From Mugil cephalus (Eukaryota; Chordata; Actinopteri; Mugiliformes; Mugilidae): a stretch of 64,000 nucleotides of DNA. Under the pieces are notes generated by a model. The model did not search any database. It was given only the letters and a program-made list of their open reading frames with translations, and was not told where the DNA came from. The stretch spans positions 1,380,001-1,444,000 of the forward strand of contig NC_061781.1 of assembly GCF_022458985.1 (NCBI RefSeq). Direction: 5' to 3'. Numbering within the stretch: position 1 is the first letter of the stretch; each line of letters starts with the position of its first letter. Of the stretch, positions 25,851 to 44,200 are shown one piece after another. The position numbers and the translations under genes were made by a program.

Positions 25851-27300
25851 GTCCTGCATGGCCTCGGCTTGTGATGATGCATTACGGTGTTGATCTAGTC
25901 CAATGACTTCTTCTGTCTGCTCTGCCCTCTGTGGGAGATTCAAAGGAAGGAGGTGACTTCTACAGACAACTTTTCTCTGGGTTTATCTGGTCGCTGTTTT
26001 GTTTTTTGTTTTTTAAAAGAAAATGTAGTTTGGTTTCCAGTTGGCTTCAGACTCTAACAGGTCAACCCCGTGAAGCCTGACAGACAATGTTTCCACATAT
26101 GATTATTGTTTTGTATCGTATTTGATACTTCAGTCATTTATATCAGTTTACGGGACAACTTTTTTTTCTTTTTTACATTAACTTATTATAGAATAGCCTT
26201 TTATTGGAAAACTAAAACATAGGCAACGATGGACTAAAACACTAATCTTTTCTCTGAATTGAAAAGTATATATTACATAGATTTAATTTGTTAAGAGAAA
26301 TTTATTATTATATTTACCAAGTGAACTTCTGTAACATATTGATATACCTCAAAATTACACTGTCATGGAATAGGTATATGCATTTTAACTAGTTTAGCTT
26401 AAGAATAACTGTTGCCATTGCATTTTTTTGTATCTTTGTTTGCTGTTTGTATCTGCCAAGCTACTGTGCTAAGCTATGCTAGTTAGGATATCCATCATCC
26501 TAAATCAGCAATTTGTTAACCTGGTATATTCGGCACTCTTTGTGGTTTTTAGCACAACTGGCACAGCTTAGCAAAGTAAGTGTAACTGTAGCCATGGCAT
26601 TATCCTGTATCTCTCTTTGCTCTCAGATCATATCTGCTTATATGCTGCTTATGCTTAAGTACTATGCTAAGATGGGGTAGTCAACTGCTAACTTAGATTG
26701 TCCCAATGAGTTCTGTTTAGAAATGTTTTATAGGGTAGTTTGTTTGGCTCAAAGTTGCCATATGGTTGAATTGAAATTATTGACAAATAGATTTATAGAT
26801 GTCAGAAAAAAAAATGTTCTTTTTAAAGGGATGAATATTTCTTGGATTGATCTGCTGTGACCCACATCTTAAGTCTACCGTAAAAACATGGCCTCCAGCC
26901 TGGGCCTCTCTTAACCCAGCAGTAACACTTAGAAGTCATTACTCTCAGGGTCAAGTGTGATCCCTGTGCTTATCTGCATCAGCACAAGCGCCAGTGTACT
27001 CACACTCAAATCTCCCAGAGCTCTGGTGAGTGTACTAATAAAAAGTGATTTAAGTGAGGGAGGTGATTGAAGAGGCAATGCTGCCCCCATGTGCTCTGCA
27101 ATTTGTAATTACAAGTGGTTAAAGGATATTATTTGTGGACGACTGGTAAATCCCCGACATAACTCACAGTGGACTCTCTGTTTAGAGCCACATGTCATGG
27201 AGCAGGTCATCATACAGCTTCTCAAGAGACGAGGTGAGCAAACTATGGAGATGCAGCAGGTTTTCTTTCTTTCGGTATCAAGACAAAATGTCAGTGTGTA
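25851..27300. other. Intergenic, no gene seen
   Basis: AT-rich sequence with recurrent GCTAAG/TTAGC words between 26380 and 26700. No exon is supported. Confidence 0.45.
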
Positions 27301-27379
27301 AAAGGTTCTCAATCAAATGTATACAAAAACAAAACTCGTCATATTTCCTGATTCAAATTTTTTTTTTTTGTCAACATCA

Positions 27380-28300
27380 TGTCTGAAACATCTCGATTTG
27401 GTTTCTTGCAGACATTTCTCCCAAGGGGCTTGTTTTTGGACAATCTGGTTTATGTTCTCTTTAGAGAACTCCTACTGGACTTGTAGGGTTTTTCGAAGCT
27501 ATATCTCTACTTTTTGCCATTCAGAAAATGTTTTTTCAAACATACTCTTGCCTAAAAGAGAAAGCTGAAATACAGGCAAGATTCAGGGAGATTGTTGAAT
27601 AAGCTTTGCCAAGTTTCACCACTCGAAGCATCTTTTTAAAATCAGTGTCTGAAACAAGTGCAACTGGACTTTTATGGTTCCAAGAAGACATTTCTGCGGT
27701 GGCTCTGAAGGTCAAAACACAACAACAATTCACAAAACACGTTTCAGAAAACACAATGACATTACAGCAAACACAACGACATTTCACAAAACACGACAAA
27801 TAGAAAAACAATGCTAGAAACGTTGTTGTGTATATATATCTATATTTTGAAATGTATTTTTGTAAAAACTGCTTTGTCTAGAAACCAAGCTGCACTGTTT
27901 TGAAAATGTTTCACCAAATTTGATCATGTTTTTACCATTCAAAACTTACTTTTAGGCAAAATCTTCTCTAAAAGACAAAACTTGAATAAATGTAACTGGT
28001 CTTGTAGGGTTTCTTGAAGACATATCGTCATTTTTTGCTTCTCAAAACTTCTCTTTAGACATGGTCTTGTCTAAAAACATTTAAAACGAAAACTTTACAA
28101 AGACACCTGGACTTATAGGGTCCTTGGTCACTACTCAAAACTGTTCTTTTGTGTCCAAAAGACAAAACTTAAACAAAACCAATAGACTTATAGGGTTTCT
28201 TGAAAACATAATGTGACATTTTTCAATTTGAAACATATTTTTTAGTCAGTATCAAAAAACAATACTGAAATAAAGGCAACTAAACATCATCTTTGTTTTT
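27380..28300 (-). repeat. Tandem diverged satellite of about 100-200-bp units
   Basis: At least five units contain a core like ACTGGACTTGTAGGGTTTCT TGAAGACAT (about 27459, 27657, 27992, 28108 and 28178), separated by CTTTAGACATGGTCTTGTCT and AAAGACAAAACTT blocks. This is the reverse orientation of the repeat core at 19.4-21.1 kb. The frames through it are not genes. Confidence 0.65.
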
Positions 28301-29200
28301 GTTTTATTATGACAGGAGCTGTTTGATCCAGCTCTCTCACTCTCTCAGGCTTTAGGTCAGAGGAGTTTTATTAATTAATGTAATAGCTATGAACTGAAAC
28401 ACTGCGACATTTTGTCTTATTCTAAAGCTCCTCTTCTCCTCCACGGAGCCTCTTCAAGTCTGAAAATGACTAAGGGATATGTGGTGGGCTGAGGAGGAAA
28501 CTCCCTTTACCACAGGCCTGCTATCTCTGTGGGAGTTCATTATAAACACACAGGACGGCCACACACATGAATGCACACACACAAGCATTCATAAGCAGAA
28601 TTCACAGTGGGAGATTATTACACACACATACTGTATATATACAGTCTGTGACCTGAACACTGGCGGGCAGATGTGCACACCATTCACCGCACTATAAACT
28701 TACCAGCATGAATATGTTTCTGTGGACATCCCCTGCTCCACCCATGCAGACTGGCTCCCCACCCACGACATCTCCACCCACGGGCTGAGGATGGAGGCAG
28801 GCTTTACCGGGAAACAAGGAAGGGAAGCCACAGAGGGGTCACAGGGTCAGGACATGCTACTCTTCTGTCACATGGACCACACACATCTGTACATTGACAC
28901 TAATCCATAAGTTCTGAATGCTCCACTGTGTTTTAATAGATCTCCTCCATGACAGCAGCACCAGAGATGCATGGTCTTCATTGCTGTTGACGCGTCTTTA
29001 TCGAAGCTTGATGTGATGATGACGTTGGAGAAAACTCATCCATGTAGCTTATTCAGATCTAAATACCTGGGCATAAGCTGGGATGCTGAATGGTATCAAA
29101 TACACCTAGGAGAAGAATAAGAACCAAGGAAGAAGGAGAGGTTCCTCCAAACCTCAAAGTCTGTCTTTGAAGATTCTCAGATTCTCTTGAAGAATAACCT
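28301..29200. other. Intergenic, no gene seen
   Basis: CA-rich patches near 28555-28660. At 29100-29180 there are words of the dispersed repeat family (AGAAGAATAAGAACCAAGG, GTCTTTGAAGATTCTCAG). No gene is supported. Confidence 0.45.
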
Positions 29201-29225
29201 GTTTAGGTTATTATGAGTTTGTTAA

Positions 29226-30025
29226 TGTTTTTTTTTTTTTTTTTTTTTTTTGACTCTGACTCGTTGTTTTTCTATGCCTTGAACCAGTCAAATGGTTTTA
29301 AGTCATTTTTGTTGTTGTTGTTGTTTTTTATTTGTCTTTTTGTGCTGTCTTTATTTATTTTTTTCTGACTTTTTGTTTGTCGCAGTGTCGTTGGTTGTGG
29401 AGTTCGGTTGAGCAGCCGTTGTGTTCCGTTGGTGTGTTCCTGTTAGCGCTGTCCGGGTCCCCTGATCTGTCCGGAGTAAGGCCTGAGAGTCCCGCTGAGT
29501 TTTAGGAGAAGAGCACTCGGGATGCTGGACTGGAGTTGGTGCCGTCTGTCCTCAAGGGGAACGTGAGGTCTTTGGCGGCAGAATGGATTGACTGTGTGCT
29601 CTTGATGGGACCCAGAGGGAGTGTGTCTTGAGAAGAGCTTTGGAGACCTGGTTCATAGGACCACAATATGTCTGTGCCTGGCTTCAGACTCTACGGGCAG
29701 ACACACTGTTGGCGTTTACATCCTTCCCTCAGTGGACAATGACAAGGAGACACCATTGACGAGAACCATGCAATGACACGATCCATGCAGCTGTTGCTAT
29801 GCAACTGACCAAACAACCACTGTTTTTGCCAACCTTTTTTTAATATTTTTTCATAATGCTAACACTGTAAATGTTTTGATTACACTTTTTATTTTTATTT
29901 TACGTTAATCTAATCTCATTTTATTTTATCTTTCTTGTGTTTAGTTTTATGTGCAATAAAGCTACCGTGACAAAGTGATGTCCTTTGTGGATCAATAAAG
30001 TCTGTCTAAGTCTAAGTCTAAGGTC
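29226..30025 (+). mobile_element. Non-LTR retrotransposon 3' fragment ending in (TCTAAG)n
   Basis: After a T homopolymer (29226-29251) comes GC-richer sequence that ends in TTTATGTGCAATAAAGC, then GTGACAAAGTGATGTCCTTTG, TGGATCAATAAAGTCTG and a TCTAAG hexamer array (30001-30022). A short simple-repeat 3' end is typical of L2/Rex-type LINEs. The same tail recurs at 59.6 kb. No reverse-transcriptase frame remains in this piece. Confidence 0.6.
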
Positions 30026-30029
30026 GTGG

Positions 30030-30560
30030 TATGTCCAAAAAACTGAGGTGAAACAAGGATCCAACTGAACTTATTGGGTTTCTTGAAGACATTTCATCCA
30101 AGTCTTTTGGCGAGTTGAGATGGAGAATTAGCATGTGTACGTGTGTCTGTATGTGTGTGGGTTAGGGGTGTTTGTTTTTAATGCAAAGCACTTTGCATTG
30201 CATTTTTTATGTATGAAAAGTGCACTATATAGTTTTGATTTTTTGATTTGATTTGATTAGAGTCTGTTTGTGAAGGTTTTCAGTCATCTAGGTCAAAACT
30301 GAGACTAGGAAAACTGCACTTGTGTAATTTCTTGAGGATGTTTCATCCAAACCAAATCCTGTGGAGAGTTGGGATGGAGAATGAGCCCAAACACACCTCA
30401 AAGAAGAAGAACCAAGGAGACTTTCTTCTACAGTCTGTACAAAGGTCTTTGTCTCTGAAAGTCTTTTGGTCTTCTTTAGTCATCTTCTTCTTTGAGTTGT
30501 GTTTCTCCTGATAATTCCTTCTCCACAGAGTTGCCGCTTCTCCTTGGTCAGGGTGAAGTC
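30030..30560 (-). repeat. Dispersed repeat family, minus-orientation copies
   Basis: Two copies in the orientation opposite to 19.4-21.1 kb. One has CCAACTGAACTTATTGGGTT then TCTTGAAGACATTTCATCCA (30059-30100). The other has TTTCTTGAGGATGTTTCATC (30328-30347) then GGGATGGAGAATGAGCCCAA and AACCAAGGAGACTTTCTTCT. They share word order with the reversed plus-orientation copies. Confidence 0.6.
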
Positions 30561-30860
30561 CATTAATTCCATACTTATGTTTCACTGTGGTTGCCACTAA
30601 TTAAGACTGATCATCTCTATCGTCAGCCATGAAATGTTGCTCCATCTCACCACAGTGTTTGTACTTGTTTGCCACCTGAGAAATGGTTTAGACTACTAGT
30701 GTTTAAAGTCAGCAGTGTACAGGCATATCATACTGTACATATTTTTTAACAAAAAAATGAAATACACAATAATAATTAAAATCAAACAAAAACAAAAATA
30801 AAATCGAAAAACAAAAATCTATATACACAATATTTACAAGATAATTACAATAATTTAATA

Positions 30861-32060
30861 TTAAGAAAGAAATTGTAATGACATTAATTCACAACCGAAC
30901 AACCATGTGTAAAATGTAACAATAAGTCCAATATGATCTGCCATACATAAATAAGCAGTTGTACAAGCTGATGGTTTGAGGTAGGAAAAAATTTCCTTGA
31001 GACAACAAAGTTGTCTGAGCCTTCTGGAGAAGGTGCTCCATTGGAGACACACTCTGATTGGTAACAGTTTGTTCAGAGTTCTCCACTCCACCACTGATTC
31101 AAACGTTTCCTGTCTGCAGTCAGTGACATAGCCAGCCTTCCTGATCAGTTTATTCAGTCTGTTGGTGCCACTGGCTGCAATGCTGCTCCCCCAGCAGACC
31201 AAGGCAGAAAAGAGGGTGCAAGCCACAACAGAGATTTGCAGCATCTTGCTACATGCATTGAAGGACCTCAGCTTCCTCAGGGAGTAGAATCTGCTGCAGC
31301 CTTTCTTGTACACAGCTGTACTGTTGGTCCTCCAGTTCAGTCTGTTGTTGATGGTCACTCCCAGGTATCTGTATCTATAAGCTGTTCTTTCCTCCTGAAA
31401 TCATCAGAATCATCTCTTAGGTTTTGTCCACGTTAAGCAGCAGGTGATTCCTTCCAGCCCTCCCCACAAATCTGTCTTATCTGCTTATACACCCAACAGC
31501 TACAGAGTCATCAAAAAATTTCTGAAAGTGACATGAGTTGTGCTGATAGTCAGTGATGTATAAGGTGAACAAAGAAATCACAGTGCCCTGTACTCCCACA
31601 CAACTCACCACCACATCAGACAGCATACGACCCAAACAAATGAACTGTCTATCAGGTAGTCAGTGATCCAGGATACAGTGGGCGCAACAAAGGCTGGATG
31701 GTGTTGAAGGCACTGGAGAAATCAAAGAATGTGATTCTCACAGAGTCCCTACCACCATCCAGATGTGAGTGAGCTTGCTGTAGCAAATAGATGACAGCAT
31801 CATTCACTCACAGACTCAGCTGGTAGGCAAAATGTAGGGGGTCTAAAGACAATCTCCCCTGTGACCTCAGGTGGGCCAACAACAGCCTCTCCAGCACCTT
31901 CATCACATGAGATGAGAGGACAACTGGACAGTATTCACTGAGGCTAGATGGAGACGACTTCTTGGGCACAGGAACACAGCAGGAGATCCTCCAGAGCAGT
32001 GGTACCCTCTCTATGCTGAGGCACAGATTGAAGAGATACTGGGGAACAGCTGACATCTGG
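30861..32060 (-). pseudogene. L2/Rex-type LINE reverse transcriptase fragment
   Basis: Minus-strand frames carry non-LTR reverse-transcriptase segments in 5'-3' order. First is PVPKKSSPSSLSEYCPVVLS followed by SHVMKVLERLLLAHL (about 31810-31990). Then comes a degraded KFFDDS equivalent of the catalytic FADD box (about 31505-31525). Last is the thumb/C-terminal part with NNRLNWRTNSTAVYKKG, RFYSLRKLRSF and CWGSSIAASGTNRLNKLIRK (30960-31358). Several frame breaks separate these. It is a dead 5'-truncated LINE of the L2/Rex type seen across teleosts. Confidence 0.8.
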
Positions 32061-32329
32061 CTGTCGACGTCAACTCGACTTTCACCCCATTAGTCGACCT
32101 GAAATATGGGAAGTTGTTAATTTCTAATAGTTGATCTCCATGGCTGCAGGTTGGTCTAGTCCAACAAGATGCCAACGGAAGGAGATGACTCAAGGCAGTC
32201 TGAGCTTTGACAAGATCAGTGACACTGATAGAATGAACTAGAAATGAACATGTAGTGATGGGACAGGATCTGCAACATTTGCCTTTATGTTTGTTGAATA
32301 TAAAATAAATTCAATCGTAAACATAAACA

Positions 32330-32510
32330 CACTCAAGAGAGATGAGCCAGATGAGGGAGGTGTCATCTGCAAACTTCAGGAGCTTGACAGGCTCATGACT
32401 GGAGGTTGGAGCTGTTGTTGTAGTGAGAAGAGCAGAGGTGACAGGACATAGCCTTGAGGGGAATCTGTGCTGATGGTACAGGAGTCTCAGATGTGGTTTC
32501 CCAACCTCAC
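32330..32510 (-). pseudogene. Second L2/Rex-type LINE fragment
   Basis: The minus strand encodes LKFADDTSLIWLI, the FADD catalytic box of a non-LTR reverse transcriptase, followed by a typical downstream stretch. Because the neighbouring LINE piece already carries its own copy of this box, this is a separate insertion or a rearranged duplicate. Confidence 0.65.
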
Positions 32511-33690
32511 TTCTTGAGTTTTTAAAGTTTCTAAAATTGCAAACTCTCTGACAATTTTTATAGGTTTTATTTTTTTCATAAAATATAAAGATAACCCTTG
32601 TAAAGCCTTAGTTTAGCAAATCTTGGCATGGATTGATTAATAGTTATTCCATCAGAAAAATCCCCTAATGTATAATAAATCATCTCAAAATACTTTGTCT
32701 TGTTCAGTCAGCTGCCTTCTCCTATATGAAAGCTTCTTCCCTACAGAAGATTAGTGGGTCGCTTTATTTTATGGCCATCAAATACACTCTGCTATCATCT
32801 AGTGGTGACTTTGGGGTATGACATCCAATCACAATTTGTAGAAATCTTTATTCATCAGTCAAAAGTACACAATCCCCTAGAAGAAATAAAATGGCCAAAT
32901 TCACATACAAGGCCACAACACATTGTAAAACCGGGAGGCAGCATTATAAACCAGAAACAAGCAGGGACGCCTATAAATGATGGTGTGAAATCCCTTATTA
33001 GTCAAAAGTGTCTGAGAGATAATTGTATAGTGGCACTGGAGGACGTGCACGCTGTGTAGAATCCAAACAAAAAACCTTCACTGTTCAATTTAAGAGGTCA
33101 ACTCTCATCACAGTGAGAATGGAGGTTGTGTCAAATGCAAATAAGACATAAATTAGGAAAACTAAAATGCAAACAATTAGCTTTGTTCTTCCCTATTTAC
33201 AAAGTATTGTTGAAGAGGAATCTGACCAGAGCAAACACAGGTACAGAGCTCAAATGCTTAACATTAGAGAAAAAAAAAAATCTAAAAAGGAAAAACAAAT
33301 GATTTATCATTGTATCATTGTTCAACAGTAGATTCTTGTTGTTCAGCTGATGTAGTCAGTGGAGAGTGTCTTCTCCAGAACAGGACAGTCAGTGGTAGAC
33401 ACATCAGTATGTAGTGATGGTGAACTTAAATATTTAAACCTAACTGTATGACATAATGATTGGACAGAAACCAGGAAACCAGAGTTCGACATTAGTTTAT
33501 ATGCTTGAAATAAAACAGTTGACAAGATATGGAACCGTAATAGTAAAAACTAGTTGGATTCAAGCCATCCTGAGAACGATCTGAAAATAATAAATACACG
33601 CTGGCCAGGATCACGGAGCGAGCTCCCATTGATTGAACGTGTTTTGTATTTGTGTGGCTTATAAGTCAGTCCAGGCTGTGTTGCTTCGGT
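32511..33690. other. Intergenic downstream of dnajb11, no gene seen
   Basis: AT-rich sequence without a supported gene. The 3' UTR of dnajb11 should lie in the right-hand part, but I could not place a polyadenylation signal with confidence. Confidence 0.4.
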
Positions 33691-33693
33691 GAG

Positions 33694-39822
<6,129 letters not shown>

Positions 39823-40334
39823 GGATCCCGGGGTTTAACGGAGGTAGCGAAATACAGAACCAGCCGGCTTTTGAAGCTTGGGTCCCCTCTGCCAGCCACA
39901 AGCCTTCTTCCTCCTGTCAGAGAAAGCCACGCCCCCTTTGGTGTGACGCAACCACATAAACTCCGCCCACAGTTAAATAAACACCTCTTAAATTGAATTT
40001 AGACAGATTATATCTATTTTTCACACTTTAATTGGATGCGTTTAACATTAAAATGTGAATAAACTACAGAGAAAACATTTAGTTTAATTTCTTAAAACTG
40101 GGTCACAGTCTAAAGCGCGTCCCCGACAGCTGCGCGCAACAGATGACACTGGAGAGGAGGGCGCCAAATAGGAAGCACGGCAGATGTGTGTCCCACACTG
40201 ACAACAAACTGCCTCCTCAACCACCGTATCTGTACTGCTGTACTGTCACCCATAAGGTCTTGATTAGTCGATCCCGTGCGGAAACCTGATCCAGACAGAA
40301 CAACCCCCTACCTGGACGAGGACGAAGCCCGAAA
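39823..40334. promoter_or_regulatory. Bidirectional promoter of dnajb11 and tbccd1, with tbccd1 non-coding exon 1
   Basis: The two genes are head to head. About 500 bases separate the dnajb11 start codon from a plausible tbccd1 first-exon donor (GAAA followed by GTAAGC at 40335). The segment holds GC-box-like CACGCCCC (39928-39935) and CCGCCCAC (39963-39970) and a CRE/ATF-like TGACGCAA (39944-39951). There is no TATA box near either start, as expected for housekeeping genes. The transcription start sites are not determined. Confidence 0.55.
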
Positions 40335-40960
40335 GTAAGCGCGAGAGCCTGATTAGCTTTGCTAGTGATAGGTAGCTAAGTTAGCAGTTTGTGAACTTTG
40401 AAAAGACAACTCCTTTTCCTCCTGTCACCCTGCGGGGTTTTTTCCCAGCGACACAACTAGAAATGCGTGTTTGTTTATTTGCTGTGGACAGGGTTAACTT
40501 TAGGCCCGTGTTTAGATCCTGTTTGGTTTTGTTAGCTTGGTGTAATGATATGAGTGCATGTGTTGACGGCAGGATTTGTTGTCATGGGAGCGTTATAGGA
40601 GAGATGTGTCGCCTTGTTTAGTGTACGACGCATTATTGACATCTTTTCAATGATTGGATGAGATTCATTATATTATTGTTGTTCAGAGTGCCACGGACAA
40701 ACAAGCTAATGAAATGCAGTGAGCATAAAATGTTAAGAATTGAAATACATGTATGAGTAAAAGTAGTGTAATAGTGCAATATTTATTGAGTTGAAGGTGA
40801 TGCAAAACTACAAAACACAATTATAGCTGTGCAGTTGTATAAACAGGCAAATTGCAGCTGCTCTGGTCTCATCTTTATGTACACTGATCATCAGAGGTTA
40901 GCATGGACCCTGAATGGAGATCCACTGAGTATTCTGACTCTTTTCTATAAGAACTCTTTT

Positions 40961-41090
40961 CTAGCCCTGTGATAGGCTGGTGACCTGTCCAGGGTGTACC
41001 CCGTCTCTCACCCGATGCCAGCTGGGATAAGCTCCAGCAACCCCTGCAACCCTAGTGAGGATAAGGAGTAGGAGAAGATGAGATGAGATG
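40961..41090 (+). mobile_element. Retroposon 3' tail ending in (GATGA)n
   Basis: CCCTGTGATAGGCTGGTGAC then CTGTCCAGGGTGTACCCCGT, CTGGGATAAGCTCCAGCA and GGATAAGGAG, with a GATGA pentamer run at the end. This is the very common fish retroposon 3' end (SINE or RTE-type). It lies in tbccd1 intron 1 in the gene's orientation. Confidence 0.8.
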
Positions 41091-41255
41091 TATGACAGAC
41101 ATATTTAATTAATTCTTTGAGTGCCCTTATTTACATTGAACACTCAAAGAAATGAATATGTGAGATTACTGCTGGATTTTATAGCTCGCCCTCTGTGTTT
41201 TGTGAGAGACCAATATCTGTGTTTTAAAATGTGCATTTGTGATTCTTCTTCAGTC

Positions 41256-44200
41256 ATGGAGGCAGACAGCTTGAGCATATGGCCTCGTATGGAGCCCTTC
41301 TTACTAGGTGCCCTGCAGGTAAATATACTCTTCTCTTCTCTCCATTCAATGAAATGATGACATTTAGTGATTGCACAAAAATGACTGTAGTTAATATTAT
41401 TGCAGGTGTCTCCATCCTCCAAGCTCAGCCTGCATTACCTTCGGAAGATGGCAGTCTACGTGCGGACCCGGGACGGCTGCTTCCCTGTCCTGGGCTGGCC
41501 AATGTGGAGACATATCGCCTGTGGAAAGCTACAGCTTCCAGAAGACCTTGCATGGCTCTACTTCGAGACCTTTGACCTTTTGATAGGACACACTCCAGAG
41601 AAGAGGCTGGAGTGGGCCGAGTGTCTTTCACAGTGTTCCTCCAAAAGTGAGCTGGACCAACAGAGGAGCAAGGTTAAAAACAAAAAACAAAACAAAACAC
41701 ATTAACATTTTATATCAGGGGTGTTCAGAGGTTAATGTTGTTTTAATTCTGCGCTCAGGTCTCTTTCAGACCTCACATTAATATCTGTTAATAACAGTAA
41801 TATTTCATCCTAGTTCACACCCGGACTTTAAGCTACTTGGGATCAGATCACTCAAGTTGGATGTTTGTGGGAGGTTTGACCAAGGCCTCAGACTCAAAGA
41901 TGAGCTTGATGTTGATGTCTTTCTTTGTCTCCTTCATTTTCCAGTTGTCTGTGGACACACTACAGTTCCTCCTCTTCCTCTACATCCAGCAGCTGAACCG
42001 CGTGTCTCTGCGTACATCTCTGATTGGAGAAGAATGGCCGAGCCATCGAACTCGCTCACCCTCACCGTCAGACCGTGAGGCCAAGACAAGCTCTCAGATA
42101 AAGGTCCTCTTTCTCTGAAATTACAGAAAACATTAGTTTACGCTGTCATTACCTGTTGAAAATCGCAAATATTATTGTCACCTCTTTGTGTCATGCTGCT
42201 GATATTCTGCTTTTGTTGATCAGAACTGGGATGACCAGGCCCACTTGTCATTTGTGCAAAGCCATTTAATGGAGATTCTGGAGCTCCTGGTGGAGCCGGG
42301 CCAGCTGTCTCAGTCCGGACAGGCCCTCAGAGACGGTCAGGTCTGTGCACGTTTAACACATATGTAGCTTTATGTTATATCAGTAATATATAGTTTAAGG
42401 CTATAGACAATTATCACATGGATTTATAGCTCTCCTCTGGTTTATAGAGAGAAGAGATTTTTTACCAAATTGTTGAGTTGCTGGGTGCAATTTTACTGTT
42501 TCAGTTCACCACGTTCAAAGCTTTGATCTGAACCACAGCAGGAATCTGGTTTTACTAAAAAAGCAACTTTTATTTCAGCAACTGGTAGAGATGAAACACA
42601 GCTAAAGGAGGAATTAAAATGTAACTTTATTTTTCTCTGCTCTGGATCTTTAAATAATTTTGCGAACATGGCTTAAAAGGTAATCTAACATTGTTAGAAG
42701 TATGTGTTGTATTCAGAGGTTGTTTCCACTGTGATGTGGCTAAATCAGTTACTGCTGATGCTCTGGAGCTTATTTTGCTGCCATGTTTTTCAGATATCTC
42801 TGGAAGTGGTGCAGAGCCTCGACTTTCTGCTGGAGGGCTCAGTTTGTCCAGGTAAAGCCGTTCAGCCCGTCCACTGGCTGCTGACCAAAGGTCCACTCCA
42901 AACACAAGCTGGCTACTCCACACTGAGCCGCTCCTTCCCTCTGCACAAGCTCCACACCTGCCTCCAACACTGCCTCACTCTCAATCCCTTTGGGTTCACC
43001 GCCTGCCTCCGCTCAGGCAAGAAACTGGCCTGGGCTCAACAAGGTGACCTAAAATACTGTAGCTTGTACTATTTTGTCATGTTTCTGTACCTTTCTCTAG
43101 ATCTCTTTGCTTCTTGTGCATTCTAGTGGAAGGTGCCATGAAGAGAGCCAAGATAGCTAGGAACACTCACATGGCTCCTCCCGGCAGTAAGATGGTGCTG
43201 ATGTCCCAAGTCTTCAAACAGACTCTGGCTAAAACATCAGACAAGCTGACGGGCGCCAACATCAAAATCCACAGATGCTCCGATGCCTTCATATACCTTC
43301 TGTCACCTCTCCGGTAAAGCTCATTAATATTAGGGATCAGTATCAGGGTCCATCCAGGCAGTTTTAAAATGATCTTTTGTAGTTATATATATCAGACATA
43401 TACCAGAACATCTTTGTAGTGTCAAAACGTCTTCTTCCTCTTCTATATTAGTAGCAGTTGACTAGCGTCAAAGCTCCCAAATATCAAAGTAGAAGAAGAA
43501 GAACCAAAATCACGAGACTAAACATGTTAGCCAGACATCATTTAGTAAATAGTTGACAATAGGACAACTTTAGTAAATTTAGGATCAGATCAGGACTCAA
43601 TATTAAAACATCAGTATCAGATTGTGAAAGTAAAAAAGTAGGCCGGGACATCCCTAATCAATATTAATTGTGTTACTGGGCTTTGCGGGGTTCATTGTCC
43701 ATGTTTTTTTCTAGCTCCGTCAGTGTGGACAAATGTCGTGACAGCACGCTGGTACTTGGTCCTGTTGAGACCAGCGTCCACATCCACGGCTGCCAGAACG
43801 TACGGGTGGTGTGTGTTGCTGGCAGGATCGCTATCGGCGCCTCGTCGCGCTGCACCCTCCACATCCTGACACCCACTCGCCCTCTGCTCCTGCCTGGAAA
43901 CACAGACGTCACCCTGGCTCCCTTCCACACCTTCTACCCATCCCTGGAGGATCACATGGCCACTGTGGGGCTGGCGGTCGTCCCCAACGCCTGGGACCAG
44001 CCATTGCTTCTGGGCACCGAAGGCCTTGCCAACCCCTCTCTCAATGCATCGGCCATCTCAGACCCTGCCGCCTGCTATCGCCTGCTGCCTCCATCAGAGT
44101 TTCACACCCTGGTGGTGCCTTTCCAGATGGAGGGAGACACCTGTGAGGTGCCTGGTGGACTTCCCCCTCCATACCAGGCAGCGCTAGATGAAAAACAGAA

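Noticed and set aside
27380..28300. CRISPR-like regular array
   Set aside because: Spacing is uneven, units are diverged and related to a dispersed repeat, and the genome is vertebrate.
43673..44146. Other-frame and antisense open frames over tbccd1 exon 8
   Set aside because: Shadows of a GC-rich true exon encoding the TBCC domain.
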